DNA of 64,000 nt from Bacillus oleivorans (lineage in GTDB: Bacteria; Bacillota; Bacilli; Bacillales; JC228): contig NZ_OAOP01000001.1 of assembly GCF_900207585.1 (NCBI RefSeq), forward strand, positions 372,001-436,000, written 5' to 3'. Below the pieces are notes generated by a model. That model saw nothing but the letters and a program-made list of their open reading frames with translations. It did not search any database and was not told the origin of the DNA. Position 1 is the stretch's first letter; every line of letters begins with the position of its first letter. The translations under genes were made by a program, and so were the position numbers. Shown here piece after piece: positions 46,238-55,149 of the stretch.

Positions 46238-47088
46238 AAATACTAGTAACAGGATATGGTGGACAGCTTGGGTATGATGTTGTTAGAGAAGGCTTAAATC
46301 GTGATTTAGAAATAATTGGGGCGAATAGAAGTGATTTAGATATCACAAGTGAAGATAATGTACGTGATTTTGTAAATAAAATAAATCCAGATGCAATTAT
46401 ACATTGTGCAGCTTATACAGCCGTAGATAAAGCAGAGGAAGAAAAAGAATTGTGTTGGGATGTTAATGTACAAGGTACGAGAAATTTAGTAGAGGCCGCA
46501 AGATCAAATAATGCTAAGTTTTTGTATATTAGTACGGATTATGTGTTTGATGGGAAAGGGGAAAAGCCATTTTTTGAAACGGATATTCCTAATCCAATTA
46601 GTTATTATGGCAGAACTAAATATGAAGGTGAAAAGATAGTACAAGAGTTACTTAAAAATTGGTTTATTGTACGAATTTCTTGGGTGTTTGGCATCAATGG
46701 CCAAAACTTTATTAAAACAATGCTACGTCTTTCTGAGAGTAATGATCAATTAAATATCGTCAATGATCAATATGGTTCTCCAACTTACACTTTTCACCTA
46801 GCTAGTCTGTTATTAGACATTGTCCATAGTGATAAATATGGTTTGTATCATGCGACAAATGAAGGAATCTGTAGTTGGGCTGAATTTGCTATGGAAATAT
46901 TTAGACAATCAAGTAAAAGTACAAGAGTAAATCCCATAACAACAGCAGAATATCCTACTCGTGCTGTTCGTCCAGCCAATTCTCGAATGTCAAAACAAAA
47001 ATTAATTGATAACGGGTTTAAGCCGTTGCCGAAATGGCAAGATGCAATAAAAGATTACTTAACTGAGCTAACACAAGAGGTGGAATAA
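46234..47088 (+). CDS. rmlD: dTDP-4-dehydrorhamnose reductase
   Basis: This 284-residue SDR has ILVTGYGGQLGYDV, HCAAYTAVDKAE, YISTDYVFDG and the catalytic YGRTKYEGE. It produces dTDP-L-rhamnose with NAD(P)H. It lies between rmlC (4-base overlap) and rmlB (1 base gap) in a tight operon. Confidence 0.93.
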   Translation: MKILVTGYGGQLGYDVVREGLNRDLEIIGANRSDLDITSEDNVRDFVNKINPDAIIHCAAYTAVDKAEEEKELCWDVNVQGTRNLVEAARSNNAKFLYISTDYVFDGKGEKPFFETDIPNPISYYGRTKYEGEKIVQELLKNWFIVRISWVFGINGQNFIKTMLRLSESNDQLNIVNDQYGSPTYTFHLASLLLDIVHSDKYGLYHATNEGICSWAEFAMEIFRQSSKSTRVNPITTAEYPTRAVRPANSRMSKQKLIDNGFKPLPKWQDAIKDYLTELTQEVE

Positions 47089-47089
47089 A

Positions 47090-48109
47090 TTGAAAAAGAA
47101 TAAAGTTCTTGTTACTGGTGGGGCAGGTTTTATAGGTGGTAATTTTGTTCAATATATGTTAGATAAATATTCCGATTATTATATTTTTAATTTGGATTTA
47201 CTAACTTATGCAGGAGATATAACAAAACACCATAGTTATAAAGAAAATGAAAATTATCACTTTATTAAAGCTGATATTGCCGACAGAGAAACAATAATGA
47301 CAATTTTTGAGAAAGAAAAATTTGATTATGTGGTTCACTTTGCTGCCGAGAGTCATGTTGATCGTTCTATATCAGATCCGGGAATTTTTGTTAAAACAAA
47401 TGTTCTAGGAACTCAGGTTTTATTGGATGCATCAAAAGAGATAGGAGTTTCCAAGTTTGTTCATGTATCAACTGATGAGGTTTATGGTGATTTAGATTTT
47501 GATCCAACTACATTTTTTACAGAAAAAACACCTTTACAACCAAATAGTCCTTATAGTGCGAGTAAGGCATCATCTGATTTATTAGTTAGGGCATATCACG
47601 AAACATATGGATTACCTGTAAACATTACCCGTTGCTCTAATAATTATGGACCATATCACTTCCCAGAAAAATTAATTCCTTTAACAATTTCTCGTGTCAT
47701 AAATGACCAAAAGGTGCCAGTATACGGTGATGGGCGAAACATTCGTGATTGGTTACACGTAATTGATCATTGTGCAGCTATTGATTTGGTTATGCATGAA
47801 GGTGTAAATGGAGAAGTATACAATGTTGGTGGTCATAATGAACGAACAAATTTAGAGGTTGTTAAGACGGTAATTAAAACGCTAGGTAAATCAGAGGAAT
47901 TAATTGAGTTCGTTAAGGATCGTTTAGGACATGATAAGCGTTATGCAATTGACCCTACTAAACTAGAAAATTTAGGCTGGAAACCTAAGTATAATTTTGA
48001 AACAGGAATTGCCCAAACTATTCAATGGTATCTCGATAACAAAGAATGGTGGGATCAAATTATTAGTGGAGAGTATCAGAATTACTTTGAAAAACAATAC
48101 AGTATATAA
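47090..48109 (+). CDS. rmlB: dTDP-glucose 4,6-dehydratase
   Basis: This 339-residue SDR has VTGGAGFIGGNFVQYML, FAAESHVDRSI, STDEVYGD (catalytic TDE) and YSASKASSDLLVRAYHETYGLP. The start is TTG 47090 behind AGGTGGAAT. Its product feeds both rhamnose synthesis (RmlC/D) and the 3-aminosugar route (39791, 40278). Confidence 0.94.
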   Translation: MKKNKVLVTGGAGFIGGNFVQYMLDKYSDYYIFNLDLLTYAGDITKHHSYKENENYHFIKADIADRETIMTIFEKEKFDYVVHFAAESHVDRSISDPGIFVKTNVLGTQVLLDASKEIGVSKFVHVSTDEVYGDLDFDPTTFFTEKTPLQPNSPYSASKASSDLLVRAYHETYGLPVNITRCSNNYGPYHFPEKLIPLTISRVINDQKVPVYGDGRNIRDWLHVIDHCAAIDLVMHEGVNGEVYNVGGHNERTNLEVVKTVIKTLGKSEELIEFVKDRLGHDKRYAIDPTKLENLGWKPKYNFETGIAQTIQWYLDNKEWWDQIISGEYQNYFEKQYSI

Positions 48110-48138
48110 GCTCCACTATGTGAGGAAGGAATGGGGAG

Positions 48139-49509
48139 ATGTATAAAATAGCTGTAGCAGGAACAGGTTATGTTGGTTTAGTAGCAGGTGTATGCTTTGC
48201 CGAAGTTGGCCATCAAGTAACCTGTGTTGATATAGATGAAGGTAAAGTGAGGTTATTGAAGTCTGGAGTTTCACCCATTTATGAAGCTGGATTAGAAGAG
48301 TTAATGCAGAAGAATTATGCAGCTGGAAGAATTGATTATACTACAGATTATAAGTCAGCCTACAAGGATGCAGATGCAATATTTATTGGTGTTGGTACTC
48401 CGGAACAACCTGATGGATCTGCGAATCTATCATATATTGCAACTGTTGCTAGACAAATTGCAGAATCAGTAGAAAAAGATTGTCTAGTTGTTGTAAAATC
48501 AACTGTTCCGGTTGGAACAAATGATAAGGTGGAGCAGTTTATACAAGACTTCTTAGTCAATGATGTGAGAGTAGAGGTAGCTTCGAATCCTGAGTTCTTG
48601 GCTCAAGGTTCTGCTGTACATGATACACTACACGCGGAAAGAATAATAATTGGTACTGAAAGTAAATGGGCAGAAGAAATGCTTATGAAAATATATGAGC
48701 CATTTCATCTGCCCATTGTTTCAGTTAATAGAAGATCAGCTGAAATGATTAAATATGCTTCAAATGATTTCCTTGCCCTTAAAATTTCATATATGAATGA
48801 CATTGCCAATCTTTGTGAGCTAGTTGGAGCAGATATTCAGGATGTTGCAAAAGGGATGAGTTTTGATGAACGGATTGGTAGCAAGTTTTTAAATGCAGGT
48901 ATCGGGTTTGGTGGATCATGTTTCCCTAAGGATACGAAAGCACTTGAATATATTGCTAGACAACATGGGTATGAATTAAAAACAGTCAAAGCTGCTATTG
49001 ATGTAAATAAAGAGCAAAAAACCATGTTATATAAAAAGGCTAGCAAGAGACTTATTACCTTTAATGGTCTTAAGGTAGCAGTACTGGGTTTGACATTTAA
49101 GCCTGGTACAGACGATTTAAGAGAAGCAGCTTCACTGGAAAATGTGCCTTTATTATTAGAGCAGGGTGCAGATATATATGCATATGACCCTGTTGGAGCC
49201 TTTAATTTTGCTAAAGTGTACCCAGAAGATAAAAGTGGAAAAGGTTCAATTACGTATGCAAACAATGCTGAAGAAGCATTAGAAGGTGCAAATGTTTGCT
49301 TTATCTTTACTGAATGGGGAGAAATCAAAGCAGTAACTCCTAAAACATATAAGAAGTTAATGAGAACTCCTTTAGTATTTGATGGTAGAAATATTTACAG
49401 TTTAGATGATATGGAGAAAGCCGGAGTGGAATATCACTCTATTGGAAGAAGACCTGCAACTAGACAAGAATCGAAAGAGCCGAAGAGTCTTGAATTACAA
49501 ACCTCCTGA
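48139..49509 (+). CDS. UDP-glucose 6-dehydrogenase (Ugd/TuaD-like)
   Basis: This 456-residue enzyme has VAGTGYVGLVAGVCFAEVGH (NAD site), PEQPDGSANLSYI, KSTVPVGTND, EFLAQGSAVHD and the catalytic cysteine in GFGGSCFPKDTKAL (Cys261), then TFKPGTDDLREAAS. It oxidises UDP-glucose from GalU to UDP-glucuronate, suggesting a uronic acid in the polymer. GTGAGGAAGG and GGGGAG lie before the ATG. It is the last intact gene of the locus. Confidence 0.93.
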   Translation: MYKIAVAGTGYVGLVAGVCFAEVGHQVTCVDIDEGKVRLLKSGVSPIYEAGLEELMQKNYAAGRIDYTTDYKSAYKDADAIFIGVGTPEQPDGSANLSYIATVARQIAESVEKDCLVVVKSTVPVGTNDKVEQFIQDFLVNDVRVEVASNPEFLAQGSAVHDTLHAERIIIGTESKWAEEMLMKIYEPFHLPIVSVNRRSAEMIKYASNDFLALKISYMNDIANLCELVGADIQDVAKGMSFDERIGSKFLNAGIGFGGSCFPKDTKALEYIARQHGYELKTVKAAIDVNKEQKTMLYKKASKRLITFNGLKVAVLGLTFKPGTDDLREAASLENVPLLLEQGADIYAYDPVGAFNFAKVYPEDKSGKGSITYANNAEEALEGANVCFIFTEWGEIKAVTPKTYKKLMRTPLVFDGRNIYSLDDMEKAGVEYHSIGRRPATRQESKEPKSLELQTS

Positions 49510-50213
49510 CGTAAGTAAGACTTTTCTTGATACCGTACCAGCAGGATTTATTGTTATTACTTGCCTAGAAGATTATTAGAACAAGGTTGTAGAGTAATAT
49601 GATGTAATTTTAAATATTCACGTTTGGAGTTACTTGGGCCGTATGAGAGGTTTACCTTTATTAAAGGGGGATATCTTAGAAAAAGGGTATGGTTATGAAA
49701 ATCTTTATAAGTATAAGGCTTATTTGTTGTAAAACCTAACTACTCAAGCTGGCGTTCACTATTTAATATAAAAATCAAATGTGTATATTCAAAGTAATAT
49801 AATTGGCGATAAAAACTTTATCAAAAGTAACTTGGAAAAATGACCTCTAAAGCAATTTTACTTATATCTTATGACAATTAGAGGGAAATGAAAGATAAAA
49901 GAGGAAATCCACTTACTAATCAGTTCTCCACAATGTACAACATTGGGAACAACCAGGGAAGCTAATGGAATTACGAAACTTTAAAGAAGGGATTAAGTAA
50001 ATCATTAGGAATAGAAGTACATTTTGACAAATTCTTCGAGTCGATGTTCCTGCACTTATGCTTCGATGGCTGGAAGGTGTAAGGTTTAAGCCGAAAACTT
50101 TGACGAGGAAGAGCTACATTAGTTTGCGGATTGGTATGTGGAGTATAATAAAAAGATTTAAATATAACTTCGCATATAAATTCTTTCTATTACTTATAAA
50201 AGGAAGGAAAAAT
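49510..50213 (+). other. Decayed region with epimerase-like fragment
   Basis: No intact gene is seen. About 49540-49596 encodes, with one frame change, AGFI then YYLPRRLLEQGCRVI, resembling the N-terminus of UDP-glucuronate 4-epimerase-type SDRs. A further frame at 49598-49732 encodes HVWSYLGRMRGLPLLKGDIL and a stop; it is not recognised. The remainder before the nucleotidyltransferase is AT-rich and without assignable genes. Confidence 0.4.
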
Positions 50214-50822
50214 ATGTTTGTTGTTCTAATAGGTTCAGTTGCAAGGAATGACTTTAACACTGGAAGTGATATTGATATCTGTAGAATAAAATATAAAAAA
50301 AATATATCTAGAAAAGATAAATGGCCCAGTGGTCCTATTAACTATATTGACTATGATGATCATGTTTTTAACGAATTATTCAACTCTGGTAGCCTTTTTA
50401 TTTATCATATATTATATGAGGGGATACTCTTAGCGGGAGATAAAAAGATGTGGGAGAAATATAAATCTTGCTTTAAATTAAAGCAAGATTTCACAGAAGA
50501 AATTAAAAATATTGTAGAAAACATAAATATCATTAATAATATTAAAATATTTGGAAACAAGTACTTATCTCTTTATTCAAATTTATATACGTTGGTTAAA
50601 AATTTCTCGATATTCCATTTAGCTAATAAAAGAATATATGTCTTTAATAAAGAAAATGCGATGAATTGTATTTTTGAGAAATCATACAACCAATTACTTA
50701 TAGATGCTTATAATTATTTTGAGAGAGGTATTGTAAATAATAGATGGAATTACGATTGTAGTGAAACTGCAATTGAAATAATAACTTACTATCAAAGTAA
50801 AGTAAGGGAGTTATATTTATGA
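50214..50822 (+). CDS. Nucleotidyltransferase (pol-beta fold), first gene of three-gene system
   Basis: This 202-residue protein has GSVARNDFNTGSDIDI (Gly7-Ser8 and Asp19, Asp21), the catalytic GS...DxD motif of pol-beta-fold nucleotidyltransferases. The C-terminal half is helical (NLYTLVKNFSIFHLANKRIYVFNKENAM), as in aminoglycoside-type and MNT-like enzymes. A third catalytic acid may lie in INYIDYDDHVFNEL. ATG 50214 is selected because AAAAGGAAGG lies upstream; the frame is open to 50058 but with no site. It overlaps the next gene by 4 bases. The target is unknown; possible roles are nucleotide second-messenger synthesis or modification of a protein, tRNA or drug. Confidence 0.75.
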   Translation: MFVVLIGSVARNDFNTGSDIDICRIKYKKNISRKDKWPSGPINYIDYDDHVFNELFNSGSLFIYHILYEGILLAGDKKMWEKYKSCFKLKQDFTEEIKNIVENINIINNIKIFGNKYLSLYSNLYTLVKNFSIFHLANKRIYVFNKENAMNCIFEKSYNQLLIDAYNYFERGIVNNRWNYDCSETAIEIITYYQSKVRELYL

Positions 50823-51226
50823 TAGATACAAGTATGATTTTAAAACTATATGAATTAAATATAAGAATCAACGAAGGTAAAAAGAATATTTCCAGAAAAG
50901 AAATTAAAATAGTTGTGGACTCGCTAATAGAGCAAATTTATCAATATTACTTTGAATCCAAGCCAAATGGTATTTTAAATATCAGACAAAAGATTAATAA
51001 TGAGTTGGATTCTTTACAAAATGAGGAAGATAAGATTCTTTTAAGATCACTAGGTAGTATTTTAAGAGAATACAATTCCGCCTTTTCAAAGGATTATATT
51101 GATCATAGTAGCTCATTTAATACTTTTTTAAACAATGAACTAAAAAATTTATCGTTAGCATTGGTAAAACACAGTTATTTTAGCAATGATGAACATGCAA
51201 AATCATTGAAGGGGTTATTAGAATGA
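50819..51226 (+). CDS. Helical hypothetical protein, second gene of three-gene system
   Basis: This 135-residue, predicted all-helical cytosolic protein has KKNISRKEIKIVVDSLIEQIYQYYFES and LNNELKNLSLALVKHSYFS. No family is recognised, and I cannot see an RxxxxxH HEPN motif with confidence. Its start and stop overlap both neighbours by 4 bases (ATGA), so translation is coupled and subunits probably form a complex. Confidence 0.65.
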   Translation: MIDTSMILKLYELNIRINEGKKNISRKEIKIVVDSLIEQIYQYYFESKPNGILNIRQKINNELDSLQNEEDKILLRSLGSILREYNSAFSKDYIDHSSSFNTFLNNELKNLSLALVKHSYFSNDEHAKSLKGLLE

Positions 51227-51666
51227 ATGAGAATGAAAATAGAGTTAACATACTAATAAAGGCATGGGAAACGTACCAAAATTTATCTAAGGGCTTTAGT
51301 GAAAATTCTTGGAAGATTAGAACTACGGGGATTGGATTTTGGGCTGCCACAGTAGCATATGGATATAAAAATAATGATAATAATATATATGTATTTTCTA
51401 TATTGATTATATTAATGTTTTTTATTCTGGAAGCTGGTATGAGGCAATTGCAATATAAATATATAGACAGGTCTATTGAAATAGAGAAAACTATAAATGA
51501 TTATCTAGTAGGTGATGATTTAATATTACCTAATGAGGGGATCTCTACGAATGTTTCAACTCCAACTACAACAGACTTCTTTCTGTTATTTAGATTAAGA
51601 CGTTGGAGGTTTTGGTTCCCATATTTAATATTAATTTGTGCTTCGGTTTTATTGTTTTTTATATAA
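51223..51666 (+). CDS. Small membrane protein (SLATT/2TM-like), third gene of three-gene system
   Basis: This 147-residue protein has two adjacent transmembrane helices (about residues 33-48 and 54-71), then a charged helix (QLQYKYIDRSIEIEKTINDYL), a Thr/Ser-rich linker and a third C-terminal helix (about 129-147). The two-helix-plus-cytosolic-helix plan recalls SLATT or S-2TM effectors that occur with nucleotide-signalling enzymes. That is by shape only; no motif proves it. The 4-base overlap with the preceding gene argues for one functional unit. Confidence 0.65.
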   Translation: MNENENRVNILIKAWETYQNLSKGFSENSWKIRTTGIGFWAATVAYGYKNNDNNIYVFSILIILMFFILEAGMRQLQYKYIDRSIEIEKTINDYLVGDDLILPNEGISTNVSTPTTTDFFLLFRLRRWRFWFPYLILICASVLLFFI

Positions 51667-51944
51667 AAGTTGATCTGGATATAATAGACAAAAAGGTGTC
51701 AGTAAACTTTTTTCATCTAATTAAAAGAAAATAATTCCATGTTTGATTTGGCAACTGTGATTGCTCATTTAAGTAAATGATTTTAGGAGTGATACCTGCA
51801 CTAGAGTAATTATCATTAAACAACTTCTATATCCCCCAAAATCCTCATTGTCAATACGAAGTTCTTTGCAATTGTTTTTCTAGGACGTAAGTAGATTCAT
51901 TTAAAAGTAGTTTCTGGCTGTTTTTGAATGTGATAATGGATTGA

Positions 51945-52121
51945 GTGGATTTGCTTTTAAAGGTTGAAGGCTTAATAGATTTGATATGGTTGGGAAAAAG
52001 TTCTTCTCTGTATACGATTTACAGACTAGCAGCCGGTGTTCATTTAAAATCTCCCTATTTACTTTTTGCCGAATCTATTGAAAAGGTTTACCCCCAGATG
52101 GTTAAAGAGGAAGAAGAGTGA
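51945..52121 (+). pseudogene. C-terminal gene fragment, unassigned
   Basis: GTG 51945 opens 58 codons (VDLLLKVEGLIDLIWLGKSS...AAGVHLKSPYLLFAESIEKV) ending in an acidic tail and TGA. There is no ribosome binding site, and an in-frame TGA lies directly upstream. It looks like the C-terminus of a lost gene. The rest of 51667-52344 holds nothing that I can assign. Confidence 0.3.
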
Positions 52122-52344
52122 GAGACTCCTGCTCCTCCTCCCGATTCATTCCTCATTATTCTCTCCCAAAACTATTGCTCAGATAGGGGATACCCCATTG
52201 CGTTTAGGCAATCTGTTCCGTTATATGTGACAAAATCTGAAATAACGGACACTGGTTCCTCGATCACAGGAGAAACGGCAATTCTAAATAATTTTGTGCA
52301 AATGGTACAATATGTCTCCTTTAAGCTGTTGATAACCTTGTTTT

Positions 52345-53174
52345 TCAAAAAACCGCTTTTTGATGTTCATAACAATAGATTTTGCCATTAAACTTTTTAT
52401 TTGATAAACAATAAGACTTAACTTTGTCTGAAACTGGCTTTTTACAAATTGAACAAGTAGAACGAGGATTAGTCCTTTCTGCTGTTGTATTCGATTTTAT
52501 TGCGTGTATATGTTCTGCTCTAATCGTTGAATCCGTAATATTTGCATTTGAAAAGGCATTATAAATTGTTGAGATGTCATTTTCATTTAGGAGAGGTTCT
52601 TTATGTTGAATTTTTAAGACAGAGACCTTCCGGTGAATAAACTCTGACAACTCTATGTCATATACTATAATTTCATTGGAGACTATTTTTCGGTATTCAA
52701 TGTCTACTTTAAATGTGCAGCGTTTCGTAAAAGATACCATGGAGATAAATAAATCCTGGTACTTGTTAGCAATAAATGATTTTAGAGCTTGGATATGACT
52801 GTAGTTCTGATGAAAAGGATTCATCATTTCAAATTTACCATTGACCGACCATGTTTTTCGATGTTTCCCGCCATAAATAGTTCCTTGATAGTTTTAGTTT
52901 CAATGACAAAGATACCAAATGGCGTTAAAACTACATGGTCAATTTGGGAATATCCTGACTGTGTTTTTGGATTTTTCACGAGGAGATCGCTTAAGTAGCG
53001 ACATTCCTTTGGTAGCTGATCCAGTTGTATATCAATCTTGTATTCTCATAATTCACCTTTTCTGGCAGCAACCTGTTCATTCGTCTTTGTTGGTTTTTGT
53101 ATGTTTCCTTTAACTTGTTGAGGTTTGATCTCGAGTTTTTTCTTTTTTAAAAAGTTTAGGAATAATAACATCAT
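52345..53174 (-). pseudogene. NERD-domain nuclease-like pseudogene (nonsense plus frameshift)
   Basis: From ATG 53174 (behind AAGGAGAAG) the minus strand reads MMLLFLNFLKKKKLEIKPQQ, then EQVAARKGEL, an in-frame TGA, and EYKIDIQLDQLPKECRYLSD. It then reads GYSQIDHVVLTPFGIFVIET, the NERD core with catalytic Asp and ExK-like residues. A frameshift near 52882 follows, and the frame continues KTWSVNGKFEMMNPFHQNYS to a C-terminal four-cysteine zinc module (CSICKKPV...CYEH). NERD proteins are predicted nucleases in DNA processing or defence. Two lesions make this copy non-functional unless they are sequence errors. Confidence 0.8.
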
Positions 53175-53513
53175 CTTCTCCTTACTGGTTAGATATGATG
53201 ATATTATTGTAGCTTATTGTGGAAAATTTAACCACATGAGCAGGTGCGGTTAACATGAAAACCTTCGACTAAGGGAATATCATTGGGAAACCAAAGAATT
53301 TGTATCCCCTTTACACCCCCTGTAAAGCTTCCCATTTCCCAATACAAGAGGAACTCCCTTCATGTTACGATGGGAATGATTTTCAGAATCTTACTGGAGG
53401 TGGTTTCCCTCGTACTAATATCCCCGTCCGTAGTCCCTACACTTAAAATCTAGTTACCTATCAGTCTTTCACTAGGTTTTACCATTCACTACACTTTAAG
53501 GGAGTTGATTTGG
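53175..53513. other. Intergenic region before subtilase gene
   Basis: No gene is seen in these 339 bases. There is a hairpin CTTTACA-ccccc-TGTAAAG (53309-53327) framed by TTGGGAAA (53283) and TTTCCCAA (about 53335), giving a larger nested stem. AAGGGAG at 53497-53503 serves the subtilase. The promoter was not pinned down. Confidence 0.4.
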
Positions 53514-54764
53514 TTGAAGAAGTTTTTCGGTGTGCTATTTTCGATCGTTCTTTTGATTTCTTGCTTTTCTATAGGGGCTGCTGCAAAGGTTTCGGCAGAT
53601 GAAAGTGAAGGAAAAGAATTACGTGTTCTCATTCAACTTAAGAATGCAAATGAAAAAGCGAAACTTCAAGCTATGTACGGAGTTCGTTGGGATTTTAAAG
53701 AAAAAGGGTTTACCACCAATGTGAGTGAAGCTGAATTTGAAGCTTTAAAGAAGAATAAAAATGTTGAGGTTTCTTTAGTCAATAAAGTTTATTTAGATAC
53801 AGTAAGTACAGCAGCTACCCGGACTGCCACACCATCTGATCAGACTCCATGGGGAATGGAAGCGATCTATGGTGATGCTAACCTTCAAGTGACAAGCGGA
53901 GGAGATAATATTCGTGTTGCTGTATTAGATACAGGTACCTATACGGACCATGTTGATTTAGTGGAAAATGTCGAACAATGTAAGGATTTTAGTTTGTTCT
54001 TTTTTTCAATGAGAAATGGTAGCTGTAATGATATCAATGGGCATGGAACACATGTGGCAGGAACGGTTTTAGCGAATGGCGGGGCTGACGGTCAAGGGAT
54101 CTATGGTGTGGCTCCTGAAGCAAAACTTTGGTCATATAAAGTACTAGGTGACTTAGGGTTTGGTTTTTCAGATGATATTGCGAATGCCATTAAGCATGCT
54201 GCTGATGAAGGAAATCGTTTAGGGGTGAATGTCGTAATCTCCATGTCACTAGGATCAAGCTCGAAAGATAGCCTGATTGCTGATGCCGTAACGTATGCAA
54301 CAAACCAAGGCGCCTTAGTGGTGGCGGCTGCTGGAAATAGTGGACCAGATCCAGGTACGATTGGATACCCGGGTGGTCTAGCCGATGCGGTGGCAGTAGC
54401 TGCACTCGAAAATGTACAGGAGAACGGAAATTACCGTGTCTCGGACTTTTCTTCAAGAGGAATTTCGGGTGGAGCTGGGGACTATGTCATCACGGAAGGA
54501 GATGTGGAACTCTCAGCGCCAGGAAGTGCAATTGAATCGACTTGGAACGATGGAGGCTACAATACCATTAGCGGTACCTCCATGGCAACGCCACATATCT
54601 CCGGTCTAGCTGCAAAAATCTGGGCTGAATATCCAAGCCTGTCCAACACGCAACTTCGCGCCGAACTTCAAAATCGGGCGAGAGCGAATGACATAAACGG
54701 CGGCCAATATGCAGCAACCGGGGACGATATTGCTTCGGGGTTTGGGTTTCCGTTGGTGCAGTAG
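53514..54764 (+). CDS. Secreted subtilisin-like serine protease (S8)
   Basis: This protein of about 416 residues has a signal peptide (MKKFFGVLFSIVLLISCFSIGAAA), a propeptide to about residue 105 (inhibitor I9-like), and the S8 catalytic domain. Catalytic residues are Asp139 in VAVLDTG, His177 in GHGTHVAGT, oxyanion Asn in AAAGNSGP and Ser in GTSMATPH. A short insertion with two cysteines (EQCKDFS...RNGSCND) could form a disulfide. TTG 53514 follows AAGGGAG at proper distance; TTG 53505 is too close. It is monocistronic. Confidence 0.9.
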   Translation: MKKFFGVLFSIVLLISCFSIGAAAKVSADESEGKELRVLIQLKNANEKAKLQAMYGVRWDFKEKGFTTNVSEAEFEALKKNKNVEVSLVNKVYLDTVSTAATRTATPSDQTPWGMEAIYGDANLQVTSGGDNIRVAVLDTGTYTDHVDLVENVEQCKDFSLFFFSMRNGSCNDINGHGTHVAGTVLANGGADGQGIYGVAPEAKLWSYKVLGDLGFGFSDDIANAIKHAADEGNRLGVNVVISMSLGSSSKDSLIADAVTYATNQGALVVAAAGNSGPDPGTIGYPGGLADAVAVAALENVQENGNYRVSDFSSRGISGGAGDYVITEGDVELSAPGSAIESTWNDGGYNTISGTSMATPHISGLAAKIWAEYPSLSNTQLRAELQNRARANDINGGQYAATGDDIASGFGFPLVQ

Positions 54765-54999
54765 GGTATGTGAATGGGGGAGGGGGTCTCTTATGCGGGG
54801 GCCTTTCTTTTTTATATTTTGATGTAAGAACAGAAGAATCAGAATAAATTCTTTATCACTCATCCCTCCTACCAAGCTCAATCTCTAACAACCTCCGTTC
54901 CCTCTCAGTATCAAAATCCTCCTCTGTAAATTTCCGATAATTCTCCTACCTTCTCTTTGAAAAATGGTATTTACTCTTTACTAAATTCAGAAAATCAAG

Positions 55000-55045
55000 G
55001 GGACGGTTCCTGCGTTTTTTGAAACACAGGAACCGTCCCTCTGTT
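55000..55045. repeat. GGGACGGTTC hairpin repeat
   Basis: GGGACGGTTCCTG (55001-55013) and CAGGAACCGTCCC (55027-55039) are perfect inverted repeats with GTTTTTTGAAAC in the loop, followed by CTGTTTC. This is the full palindromic form of the repeat whose halves occur at 2551 and 59261. Confidence 0.75.
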
Positions 55046-55149
55046 TCACCTGCGTTTGATAGGTCTTTTTTCCCCAATTTGGAAATATCTACAGGTATTT
55101 TCAGAAAATTGTTGAAATATTTCATTTTAAGATTAATTGGGAGGAAGGA

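Noticed and set aside
52789-53113. Plus-strand reading frames antisense to the NERD gene
   Set aside because: The minus strand encodes a recognisable NERD domain over the same bases; the plus-strand frames are shadows.
53309-53342. Riboswitch or T-box upstream of the subtilase
   Set aside because: Only a small nested hairpin is visible, with no conserved T-box or riboswitch core and no terminator T-tract.
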